A program made the translations under genes and the position numbers. A DNA stretch of 64,000 nt from Pigmentiphaga daeguensis (GTDB taxonomy: Bacteria; Pseudomonadota; Gammaproteobacteria; Burkholderiales; Burkholderiaceae_B). The DNA is taken from assembly GCF_039523035.1 (NCBI RefSeq), contig NZ_BAAAEN010000014.1, forward strand, positions 62,001-126,000, given 5' to 3'. This document shows positions 54,740 through 62,437 of the stretch, piece after piece; the stretch's first letter is position 1; each line of letters starts with the position of its first letter. The notes under the pieces were generated by a model, which ran no database searches, was not told where the DNA came from, and was given only the letters and a program-made list of their open reading frames with translations.

Positions 54740-56182
54740 TCAGTTGGAAGAGGTGGAGCGCGGCAGGAGGCGCCCTGGATTGAAGAGGGAAGCCGGATCC
54801 AGCGCATGCTTGATACGCTGCATCAGCGACACGGCCAAGGCCGGTTTGTATTGCAGGAAGGCGGCCTGCTTGAGCCGCCCTATGCCGTGCTCGGCGGAGA
54901 TCGAACCCTGCAGCTTTGCGACGATGGCATGCACACGGGCGTGCACTTCTTCCTCGACGGCGCGGAAAGCCTCGTCGCTCATGCCGGCCGACCGGCTCTG
55001 GTTGTAGTGCAGGTTGCCGTCCCCCACGTGCCCGAAGCACACGAGGCGTATGCCCGGCACCGCCGCGGCGAGCGCCGCGTCGGCCCGGGCGATGAAGTCG
55101 GGAATGCGGGAGACGGATACCGAGATGTCGTGCTTGATCGAGTACCCCTGCAGGCGCTGCGCTTCCGGCACGTGGTCCCGCAGCGCCCACAGCTCCTCGG
55201 CCTGCCGGCCGGATGCCGCCAGGACGGCGTCGGTCACGAGACCGCCTTCCATCGCCGCCTCCAGGGCCGCCTCGACCGCGGAAGTCGGATCCATGGCGCT
55301 GGACGTCTCCGAGATTTCCATCAGGACCGCCCATGGATACCCGCCCGCCAACGGATCCCGCATCCCATCCAGCGGGTGGGCCAGCACCTGGTCCAACGCC
55401 TCGCGGTTGATCAATTCAAACGCGGTCACGCGTTCCCCGACCGCGCCGGTCAGGCTCGCCAGCAGGCCGACGGCCGCCTGGGGATCCGGCACGCTGGCCC
55501 ATGCGGTGACCACCTTGCGCGGCGGGGAAAAGAGCTTGAACGTGGCCGCCGTGACGATACCCAGCGTGCCCTCTGCGCCGATGAACAACTGCTTGAGGTC
55601 GTAGCCGGTATTGTCCTTGCGCAGGGGCGTCAGCAGGTCCAGCACGGAACCGTCCGCCAGCACGACTTCCAGGCCAAGGGTGAGATCGCGCGTATTGCCG
55701 TAGCGCACGACCTGCTCCCCACCCGCGTTGGTCGACACCACGCCGCCGATAGTGGCCGTTCCCTGCGAGGCCAGCGCCAGCGGGAACAGCCTTCCCTGGG
55801 CGGCGGCGGCTTCCTGGGCGGCCTGTACCGTGCAACCGGCCTCCAGCGTCATGCTGTTGTCCAGCGGGTCGACCCGGCGCACCCGGTTCATGCGGTCGAG
55901 GCTGAGCACGACCTCGGTTCCCGAGTCGTCGGGCGTCGATCCCCCCACCAAGCCGGTGTTTCCGCCCTGGGGCACCACTGCCGCGCCGTGCGCGGCGCAG
56001 GCGGCCACTACCCGTGCGACTTCCCGGGTATCGGCCGGCCGCACGACGGCGCGCGCGGCGCCAGGGTACCGGCCCCGCCAGTCGCCGCAATAGCGGGCGA
56101 CGTCCCCGGCGGCGGTCAGCACATAGGGCTCGCCTACAATGGCCGCGAGCGCGGCGGCCAAGGAATCGGAATGCAGGGACAT
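54740..56182 (-). CDS. FAD-linked D-2-hydroxyacid dehydrogenase
   Basis: The 480-residue flavoprotein has VVPQGGNTGLVGGSTPDDSG, LASQGTATIGGVVSTNAGG, RYGNTRDLTLGLEVVLADG, NTGYDLKQLFIGAEGTLGIVTAATFKLF, and the C-terminal metal/active-site motifs CFGHVGDGNLHYN and SAEHGIGRLK. This is the D-lactate/D-2-hydroxyglutarate dehydrogenase family. It leads the operon divergent from the IclR gene, 16 bases before the lyase. ATG 56182 is selected; a GTG at 56215 is the alternative. Confidence 0.9.
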   Translation of the reverse strand: MSLHSDSLAAALAAIVGEPYVLTAAGDVARYCGDWRGRYPGAARAVVRPADTREVARVVAACAAHGAAVVPQGGNTGLVGGSTPDDSGTEVVLSLDRMNRVRRVDPLDNSMTLEAGCTVQAAQEAAAAQGRLFPLALASQGTATIGGVVSTNAGGEQVVRYGNTRDLTLGLEVVLADGSVLDLLTPLRKDNTGYDLKQLFIGAEGTLGIVTAATFKLFSPPRKVVTAWASVPDPQAAVGLLASLTGAVGERVTAFELINREALDQVLAHPLDGMRDPLAGGYPWAVLMEISETSSAMDPTSAVEAALEAAMEGGLVTDAVLAASGRQAEELWALRDHVPEAQRLQGYSIKHDISVSVSRIPDFIARADAALAAAVPGIRLVCFGHVGDGNLHYNQSRSAGMSDEAFRAVEEEVHARVHAIVAKLQGSISAEHGIGRLKQAAFLQYKPALAVSLMQRIKHALDPASLFNPGRLLPRSTSSN

Positions 56183-56266
56183 GAAAGCTGCCAAAGGATC
56201 AAGGTCCGAAACCACGAAGACGGGACGTCCGGATGGACGGAGAGGAATGAGTCGAGCCGTCTTTCG

Positions 56267-56301
56267 TTTTATTGAATAAAATAAATTTTATTGAACAAAA
56301 C
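56267..56301. promoter_or_regulatory. IclR operator pair TTTTATTGAAYAAAAY
   Basis: TTTTATTGAATAAAAT (56267-56282) and TTTTATTGAACAAAAC (56286-56301) are direct repeats 19 bases apart. They also create an inverted repeat GAATAAAAT-N2-ATTTTATTG (56274-56293). They end 20 bases before the IclR GTG. A closely related site lies at 58488-58514 before the MmgE/PrpD gene. Confidence 0.7.
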
Positions 56302-56321
56302 TCTAAGAGGCTTCGAAGCAC

Positions 56322-57047
56322 GTGTCAAGCCAGTCTTCCCCTACTCCCCCCGCCGGCGTCCTGGAACGCGGCATCACCATCCTGGAAAGCTTCGACGCCG
56401 ACCGGCTGCGGCTGTCGCTGCGCGAGCTGGCCGAACACACGGGACTGGACAAGGCCACGCTGCTCCGGCTGGCGGGCGTCCTGACCAAATCCCGCCTGCT
56501 GCACCGGTTCGACAACGGCGACTACGCGCTCGGCCCGGCCCTGCTGCACATGGGCATGCTCTATCGCAGCACCTTCGACCTGGGGGCGCGCATCCAGCCC
56601 GTGCTGCGCAACGTCATGCAGGAAACCGGCGAGACAGTCGCCCTCTACGTGCGCGTCGGCGACGACCGTATCTGCCTGTACCGCGAAAATTCATCGCGGG
56701 AGGTGCGCCACCATGTCGAAGTCGGCACCCGGCTGCCCCTGGACCAGGGGGGGTCGTCCTCGCATGTCCTGCGCGCCTATACCGGCGGGACGACGCCGCT
56801 GGCGGAGGAAATCCGCGCCCGGGGCTATGCCATGACCCGGGCCGAACGCGTCCCCGAGATGACCTCGGTGGCGCTGCCCGTTTTCGACGCGGACAGCAGC
56901 TTTATCGGCGCCGTCGTCGTCCTGGGCCTGGCCTCGCGGTTCAACCCCAAGGCGCAGGCTGCGGCGGTGGAGGCGGTCAGGCGCGAGCTGGCCCTGCAGG
57001 AATTCGCCTGTCGCCCTCCGGAAGGGTGGCAGCCTCCCGGCGACTGA
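56322..57047 (+). CDS. IclR-family transcriptional regulator
   Basis: This 241-residue protein has the IclR winged HTH (VLERGITILESFDADRLRLSLRELAEHTGLDKATLLRLAGVL) and effector domain (RSTFDLGARIQPVLRNVMQETGETVALYVRVGD, TSVALPVFDADSSFIGAVVVLG). GTG 56322 is the start. It is divergent from the five-gene operon 56182-49036 and convergent on the MmgE/PrpD gene. TTTTATTGAA motifs at both promoters suggest that it regulates both. Confidence 0.9.
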   Translation: MSSQSSPTPPAGVLERGITILESFDADRLRLSLRELAEHTGLDKATLLRLAGVLTKSRLLHRFDNGDYALGPALLHMGMLYRSTFDLGARIQPVLRNVMQETGETVALYVRVGDDRICLYRENSSREVRHHVEVGTRLPLDQGGSSSHVLRAYTGGTTPLAEEIRARGYAMTRAERVPEMTSVALPVFDADSSFIGAVVVLGLASRFNPKAQAAAVEAVRRELALQEFACRPPEGWQPPGD

Positions 57048-57080
57048 CGCCGCGCTGGAGCCGGCATCGCGCCGCAGGCG

Positions 57081-58478
57081 CTAGGCGGCCACTCCTGCGC
57101 GCAATTCCGCGGTGCCGAACAAACACGGTGGCGGCAGCGCCGGCTCGCCATCGCACGCGGGATCGACAAACGCTTCGCACCAGGCGGCGATCGAGCTGGC
57201 CGCCTCGTCGCTCATCGCGGGCGCGAACGCCCGCATGCGGGCCAACATCTGGTTCCAGTCGAACGGATCCTCGGGATCGCCGCGGCGCAGGTCGCGCCGG
57301 GCGTATAACCGATTACCGTCGGCCATGACCAGCGTCACCGTACTGGGACGTCGATGGGGGAATTCGCGCTGGAAGGCTTCGTCCGTCCTGATGCGGATGC
57401 GGTCGGCCAGGTCGCGCAACGCCGGATCGTCCAACCGGGGAGCCTCCATGTCCTCGATGGTCAGCCGGCCCCTGAGCAGCAATACCGCGAGCACATAGCG
57501 CAGGCTGAAGCAGGTCTCGGCCGGCCGGGCGGGCCAATCGACCCCGGCAATCTTCAGTGCGTGGGGAAAGATTGCGACCTCGATTTCGCGGATCGCGCCG
57601 ATGTCGGGACGATGCGCCGCCAGCAGTTCCTGCGCCGCATCCAAGGGCGTGAACAATTGCGCGCAGCATGGCCACGCCTTGATGGTAGCGGTGTGCAGGC
57701 GCAACGGGCCGTCGAGCCCCGCATCCAGCGCATCCAGCGGCCCGTCGCCGGCCAAATTGGCGTACAGCGCCCGTTTGCCCGTGACGAAAGACCGGGCCCC
57801 CGGCAAGCCCGCACGCGCCGCCAGGGCGGCCGTCATGCCGTTGCGCACGGCAAATGCCGGATGCAGGGATTTGGACTCCTGGGCATCGTCTTCCATCAGT
57901 TGCCAGAGTCCCTGGGCCTGTGTCGCTCCCAGGCCCAGGGCGTGGTGCAGCACGGCCTCCGGCAAGCCCAGCGCCATGGACGAGGCCGCGGCGGCGCCGA
58001 GCGTGCCGGCCGTGGCCGTGGCGTGAAAGTTCGCGGCGTGGCGCGTGCCCAAGGCTTCCCCGACACGCAGGGCCACCTCGTAACCGGCAAGGATGGCGTC
58101 GACCATGCGGCGGCGCGTGAGCTGGCCGCCCGAAGCAAACGCCATCACCGGCGACACGGCTACCACCCCAGGATGCAGCATGGCAGCCCGGTGGGCATCA
58201 TCGATCTCGCGGATATGGGCGATGGCGGCATTGGCAAAGGCGGCTGCCGGAAGCGGCAGCATGGCGCCTCCGAAGACGGGGGTTTCGCCCGTACCGGGGT
58301 AGCAATCCGCCGCCAGTGTCCTGAAGCATCCGGCCAGCGGCATCGGCGCCGCCGACCAGCCCGCGGTGAACCAGTCGAGCAATGCCTGGGCCAGCCGCTC
58401 GCGGGTGGGCACGTCCAGCGGGGCTTCGCGTAGGCTGGACACGCGGCGGGCCAGCCGGGACTCGGGCAAGGCGGGCAT
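57081..58478 (-). CDS. MmgE/PrpD-family protein
   Basis: This 465-residue protein shows the MmgE/PrpD fold cues: IREIDDAHRAAMLHPGVVAVSPVMAFA, LAGYEVALRVGEALG, FHATATAGTLGAAAASSMALGL, KSLHPAFAVRNGMTAALAARAG and KAWPCCAQLFTPLDAAQ. The family includes 2-methylcitrate dehydratase, cis-aconitate decarboxylase and iminodisuccinate epimerase. Propionate genes are absent nearby, so 2-methylcitrate is not favoured. A palindromic IclR-like site lies 10 bases before its ATG, tying it to the adjacent operon. Confidence 0.88.
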   Translation of the reverse strand: MPALPESRLARRVSSLREAPLDVPTRERLAQALLDWFTAGWSAAPMPLAGCFRTLAADCYPGTGETPVFGGAMLPLPAAAFANAAIAHIREIDDAHRAAMLHPGVVAVSPVMAFASGGQLTRRRMVDAILAGYEVALRVGEALGTRHAANFHATATAGTLGAAAASSMALGLPEAVLHHALGLGATQAQGLWQLMEDDAQESKSLHPAFAVRNGMTAALAARAGLPGARSFVTGKRALYANLAGDGPLDALDAGLDGPLRLHTATIKAWPCCAQLFTPLDAAQELLAAHRPDIGAIREIEVAIFPHALKIAGVDWPARPAETCFSLRYVLAVLLLRGRLTIEDMEAPRLDDPALRDLADRIRIRTDEAFQREFPHRRPSTVTLVMADGNRLYARRDLRRGDPEDPFDWNQMLARMRAFAPAMSDEAASSIAAWCEAFVDPACDGEPALPPPCLFGTAELRAGVAA

Positions 58479-58487
58479 GTTTCGTCA

Positions 58488-58514
58488 TTTTATTGAATGA
58501 AATAGATTTCATTC
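58488..58514. promoter_or_regulatory. IclR-type operator upstream of the MmgE/PrpD gene
   Basis: TTTTATTGAATGAAAT (58488-58503) matches the operators at 56267-56301 at 14-15 of 16 positions. Overlapping it is a perfect 20-bp palindrome GAATGAAAT-AG-ATTTCATTC (58495-58514), the same geometry as at 56274-56293. Confidence 0.7.
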
Positions 58515-58558
58515 TAGACGAGAAACGGCCCGGCATCCATTCCAGGATGCGCCCCGCC

Positions 58559-59803
58559 TTAGTGCAGCCGGCCGCCCAGCCGCTTGAACGCGAACGGTTT
58601 CATGCCGTCCAGGTTCAGGATGGGCTCGGAACTGGCCCGCACCCGCCGGCGCGCCGGCAGTTCGGGCAAGCGCTGCTCGACGTCGGCCGGGGCTTCGCCG
58701 CGCCAGGCGCCCACTGCCGCCTCGACCACCTCAGCGATTTCCTGGCCGCGGTTGTATTGGGCACGCAGCCACTTGCAGTCGCCGCCGTGGGTGAAGATTT
58801 CCTCGCGCAGGGCTTCCAGCAGGTCCGCCGTGCCCAGGCGGCGCGCCACCGGCATCAGCCGGTCGAAGGTCATGCGCAGGTGCTCGCTCAGGCGGATGCG
58901 GCCGTGGACGGGATCGACGTAGTTGCCGTGCAGCCCGAAGCGGGTGGCCTGGAAGCGGTTGGTCCGGTAGGCCATCCAGGCCTCGGCGCCGGGCGCGGGT
59001 TCGTCGGCCAGGGCGATGCCCAGCGCCTGCGCGAAGGCCGCCAGTTGGCAGGCCTTCTCGACGGTAAGCGGGGTGTCGCAGACGCGGATCTCGACGGTGC
59101 CGAACTCGGGCTTGGGCCGCACGTCCCAGTACAGGTCCTTGATGCTCTCGATCAGGCCCGAGGTCTGCAACTGGGCGAAATAGGCCTCGAAGCCGTGCCA
59201 GTCCACCACCTCGGGGGGCAGGTGCCCGCACATGGGGAACGCGTTCAGCGCGTTCAGGCGGCTGCACGCGAACTGCGTGTCGACGCCCTCGAAGTAGGGC
59301 GACGAGGCCGACATCGCGATGAAGTGCGGCACGTAGGGCGACAGCTTCTGGGTCATGGCGATCGCGGCATCGCCGCTGGGCACGCCCAGGTGGATGTGCT
59401 GGCCGAACACGGTGAACTGGCGGGCCAGGTAGCCGTACATCTCGGACAGGTACTGGAAGCGGGGCGAATCGTAGATGGTCCGGTCATGCCAGCGCATGAA
59501 CGGATGCGTGCCGCCGCCGGCCACGCGCACGCCGACGGCGTCCGCGGCCTCGACCAGCAGGTCGCGCATCTCGCGCATTTCTTCCAGCAGGCGGGCGGGA
59601 TCGGTGTGCACCGACGAGTTCAGTTCGATCATGGACCGGGTGATCTCGGGTTTGACCCGGTCCGCATAGGGGTGGTTGGCGATCTGGGCAAGCAGCTCTT
59701 CGGCCGCTCCCCGCAGGTCGAAGGTCTGCGGATCGACGATCTGCAGTTCTAGCTCGATGCCCAGGGTGTTGGGCGCGGATGCCGTGAATGCGATGGACTG
59801 CAT
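58559..59803 (-). CDS. ybdK: YbdK-type carboxylate-amine ligase (glutamate-cysteine ligase family 2)
   Basis: This 414-residue protein has GIELELQIVDPQTFDL, KPEITRSMIELNSSVHTDP, RVAGGGTHPFMRWHDR, FGQHIHLGV and FGTVEIRVCDTPLTVEKACQLAAF. This is the family-2 ATP-dependent carboxylate-amine ligase pattern, with weak gamma-glutamylcysteine synthetase activity in the E. coli member. A strong AAAGGAGA ribosome site precedes ATG 59803. Confidence 0.9.
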   Translation of the reverse strand: MQSIAFTASAPNTLGIELELQIVDPQTFDLRGAAEELLAQIANHPYADRVKPEITRSMIELNSSVHTDPARLLEEMREMRDLLVEAADAVGVRVAGGGTHPFMRWHDRTIYDSPRFQYLSEMYGYLARQFTVFGQHIHLGVPSGDAAIAMTQKLSPYVPHFIAMSASSPYFEGVDTQFACSRLNALNAFPMCGHLPPEVVDWHGFEAYFAQLQTSGLIESIKDLYWDVRPKPEFGTVEIRVCDTPLTVEKACQLAAFAQALGIALADEPAPGAEAWMAYRTNRFQATRFGLHGNYVDPVHGRIRLSEHLRMTFDRLMPVARRLGTADLLEALREEIFTHGGDCKWLRAQYNRGQEIAEVVEAAVGAWRGEAPADVEQRLPELPARRRVRASSEPILNLDGMKPFAFKRLGGRLH

Positions 59804-60220
59804 CGGGGTCTCCTTTGGAAAGGTGGCCGGGGTGAGTCATCTACCCGGGGGGCGACGCCGGACGCGCGGAGCGTCGGGGCAGCATCACGTGAAAGAATCG
59901 TTGGGCGAGTTTAGCCGCTGGTTGATGACAGATTCCGTAAAATTGACCGATCTTAAGTGTTTCCCCTAGGCTGACACCCGAAAAACCGGGGCCCAGGAGT
60001 AAGCATCCACTGACAAATCAGCAAAAACGCGGGAGTGCGGGAGAAACCCGCCGGAGACGCCCAGCCGGCCAAGGGATGGGCGCAAGAGCGAGGCAGGCGG
60101 ATTGGAAGGTATTCGTGCGTATGCCGCGCCTGCCGGCGCGATGACAGGGGCCATTATAGCCCCATGGAGGAAGAGTATGTGCTTACCGTCCGGCCGGCGC
60201 GGAGCGCCGGCCCGGCGGAA
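59804..60220. other. 417-bp noncoding region with promoter-like and hairpin elements
   Basis: No convincing gene is present. On the plus strand TTGACC (59943-59948) and TAGGCT (59967-59972) are an 18-base-spaced promoter candidate. On the minus strand a perfect TATAAT (60158-60153) sits inside a GGGGC/GCCCC palindrome. Between them are GC-rich hairpins (GCGGG-N5-CCCGC at 60038-60052) and, on the minus strand, a GTTTTTG run near 60029-60023. Both strands could make a small RNA of 100-200 bases; neither matches a family I recognise. Confidence 0.4.
60192..60212. terminator. GC hairpin after the DUF3567 gene
   Basis: GGCCGGCGC (60192-60200) and GCGCCGGCC (60204-60212) form a perfect 9-bp stem with a 3-base loop, 8 bases past the DUF3567 stop on the minus strand. 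There is no U-run, so termination may be weak or the hairpin may protect the 3' end. Confidence 0.45.
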
Positions 60221-60469
60221 TCAGTGCAGGGTTACGGGATGGTGCATGTAGACGTCGAACTGGCTCAGGAATTCGTCCACGTCTTCCATCGAAGGTTCGG
60301 TGGCGATCAATTCCCGCACCTGGGAGCGGAATTGCTCGGCCGATTCGCCCGCGATGTAGATCTCGCGGCGCGCCTGCTTGTCGACGATTTCGAATCCCCC
60401 CGCGGAGGCGCCATCGAGCTGGGCGAACTCCACTACGACATAGTTGGGACTGTTATAGATCATTTCCAT
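60221..60469 (-). CDS. DUF3567-family protein
   Basis: This 82-residue protein MEMIYNSPNYVVVEFAQLDG, with AGGFEIVDKQARREIYIAGE and PSMEDVDEFLSQFD, matches the small DUF3567 family that is widespread in betaproteobacteria and of unknown function. ATG 60469 with an AGGAG 8 bases upstream is clear. No signal or membrane segment is present. Confidence 0.85.
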   Translation of the reverse strand: MEMIYNSPNYVVVEFAQLDGASAGGFEIVDKQARREIYIAGESAEQFRSQVRELIATEPSMEDVDEFLSQFDVYMHHPVTLH

Positions 60470-60602
60470 GGTCTGGCTCCTGGAGACAGGGGTCTGACCG
60501 ACCACCTGTTCATTAAGTTGGTGCCTGCGTTTGGAAATCAAGAGGGCCAACCGGATTGATACCGCCTATCGGCCACACCATGCTCGATACCGGCTTAGGG
60601 CC

Positions 60603-60953
60603 CTAACCCTCGTACAGCTTCACCGCTCCTGCAAAACCTGGTCCATTCAATTGCCTGCGCAGCTCGGCGACATGCTGGGCCGCGCTGACCTCTATCCACA
60701 GCCGGGCCGGCCGGGATTGCCGGAGCAGCCTCGCCACGGTCACCCGCAGCGGCAGCTGCCCTACGCAACAAACGCACCCGGGCGCCAGCTGTACCAGTTC
60801 GACCCCCGGTGGGGCGGACAAAGTTCCCGGCCCGCCCTCCACAATCACCGCCTGTAACCCTTCGCTTACATGAGCCCGCGCCTCTTCCAGTGCCAGACTG
60901 CGCGCCTCACGTAAGTAAGCACCAACTAATATCACGACTGGGACCGGCTTCAT
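60603..60953 (-). CDS. Truncated CobW/G3E-like protein lacking the P-loop
   Basis: This 116-residue protein contains GCVCCVGQLPLRVTVARLL followed by RPARLWIEVSAA, matching the GCxCC metal-binding motif and following strand of CobW/G3E GTPases. The N-terminal Walker A (GxxxxGKT) that normally precedes it is replaced by VILVGAYLREARSLAL, so GTP binding is not expected. Its ATG overlaps the trkH TGA (ATGA), making it the third gene of trkA-trkH. The function is unknown; it could be a metal-binding remnant. Confidence 0.65.
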   Translation of the reverse strand: MKPVPVVILVGAYLREARSLALEEARAHVSEGLQAVIVEGGPGTLSAPPGVELVQLAPGCVCCVGQLPLRVTVARLLRQSRPARLWIEVSAAQHVAELRRQLNGPGFAGAVKLYEG

Positions 60954-62419
60954 TTCCGCCAGAATGCCCGGGTGAAGAGGACCAGTACAGCAAACAATTC
61001 CAAGCGGCCGATCAGCATGGCGAAGGTGCAGATCCAGGTCTGGGCGTCGCTCAGCACGGCGAACGTGCCTGCCGGACCGACATCCGCCAGGCCCGGGCCG
61101 GTGTTGCTGAGGCTGGCCAGGACGGCCGTGAAGGCGGTGACCGGATCCAGCCCCGTGTACAGCATGGCCATGGTCAGCGCCATCAGCGAGGCCCAGTACA
61201 ACAGCATGAAGGCCATCACCGAGAACACGACCCGGTTGGGCACCGGCAGGCCACCGATGTGCACCGGGTTGATGGCGCGCGGGTGCAGGATGTGGATGAG
61301 TTCCCGGCGCGCCTGCTTGACCAGGATCACCACGCGGATCATCTTAATGCCGCCGCCGGTGGAACCTGCGCAAGTGGCGAAGCAGGACAGCACCAGCATC
61401 CAGACCGGGGCGAAGATGGGCCAGGTCGAATAGTCGGCGCTGACGAAGCCGGTGGTGGTCGCCACCGACACCGTGTTGAACAGCGCGAAGCGCAGGGCCG
61501 TCCAGACCGAGTCATAGTTGCCGCGCTCGAGCAGCAGCGCGGTGATGGCCGCCACCGAGATCGCCAGGACGGCCAGGTAGGCCTTGGCCTCGGTGCTGCG
61601 CCAGTAGGGCCCCAGGCTGCGGCGCCGGAAGGCCTGGAAGTGCAGGGTGAAACTGATGCCGGCGATGGTCATGAACACCACGGCCACCAGTTCGATGGCC
61701 GGCGAGTCGAAGGCGGCGAAGCTCGCGTCGCGGGTCGAGAATCCGCCCAGGCCGATAGTCGAGGCCATGTGGCAATAGGCCTCGTACCAGTTCATGCCCG
61801 CCATCCGGTAGGCCAGCAGGCACAGGACCGAGATCAGCATGTAGATGGCATACAGGCCCTTGGCCGTGCCGGTGATGCGCGGCGTGAGCTTCTCGTCCTT
61901 CATCGGGCCCGGCGTCTCGGCCCGGAACAATTGGCTGCCGCCCGCGCCCAGCATGGGCAGGATGGCCACCGCCAGCACCAGGATGCCCATGCCGCCTATC
62001 CAGACCAGGGTGCAGCGCCAGACGTTGATCGACGGCGGCAGGTTGTCCAGCCCGGAAAGCACCGTGGCACCGGTGGTCGTGATGCCGGACATGGCCTCGA
62101 AATAGGCGTCGGTCATCGACAGCGGCGCGCCGATCTGGTGGTAGTAGAACAGCAGCGGCAGGGTGGCGATCAGCGCCAGCACGCTCCAGACCAGGGACAC
62201 CAGCAGGAAGCCGTCGCGCGGGGTCAGCTCGCGCCGCTGGCTGCGCGTCGCCAGGCTCAGCAGCAGTCCGGCGATCAGGCCGACGACCATGGCGCGGATG
62301 AACGCGTCCCGCGCCCCATCGGAAAAAATGAAGGACGTCGCCAGCGGTATCGCCATCGTCATCGAGAACAGGGCGATGACGAGTCCGAGGACGTGCAGGA
62401 CCGGAATCAATTTGCGCAT
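60950..62419 (-). CDS. trkH: Trk potassium transporter membrane subunit
   Basis: This 489-residue protein has the four-loop K+-channel-like repeat architecture of TrkH: SMTDAYFEAMSGITTTGATVL (first selectivity-filter region), HMASTIGLGGFSTRDASF, NTVSVATTTGFVSADYS and ASLSNTGPGLADVGPAG. It imports K+ together with the NAD-binding TrkA encoded 18 bases upstream. All four pore loops are present. Confidence 0.93.
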   Translation of the reverse strand: MRKLIPVLHVLGLVIALFSMTMAIPLATSFIFSDGARDAFIRAMVVGLIAGLLLSLATRSQRRELTPRDGFLLVSLVWSVLALIATLPLLFYYHQIGAPLSMTDAYFEAMSGITTTGATVLSGLDNLPPSINVWRCTLVWIGGMGILVLAVAILPMLGAGGSQLFRAETPGPMKDEKLTPRITGTAKGLYAIYMLISVLCLLAYRMAGMNWYEAYCHMASTIGLGGFSTRDASFAAFDSPAIELVAVVFMTIAGISFTLHFQAFRRRSLGPYWRSTEAKAYLAVLAISVAAITALLLERGNYDSVWTALRFALFNTVSVATTTGFVSADYSTWPIFAPVWMLVLSCFATCAGSTGGGIKMIRVVILVKQARRELIHILHPRAINPVHIGGLPVPNRVVFSVMAFMLLYWASLMALTMAMLYTGLDPVTAFTAVLASLSNTGPGLADVGPAGTFAVLSDAQTWICTFAMLIGRLELFAVLVLFTRAFWRK

Positions 62420-62437
62420 GCGGCGGGTCCGGAAGGA

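Noticed and set aside
57081..58478. 2-Methylcitrate dehydratase (prpD) of a propionate operon with prpE
   Set aside because: prpE lies 22 kb away and no prpB/prpC is present; the IclR operator links this gene to a different operon.
60030..60120. Glycine riboswitch-like GGGAGA sequence
   Set aside because: The remaining glycine aptamer core (such as CUCAGGCAAA) is missing and no glycine gene lies downstream.
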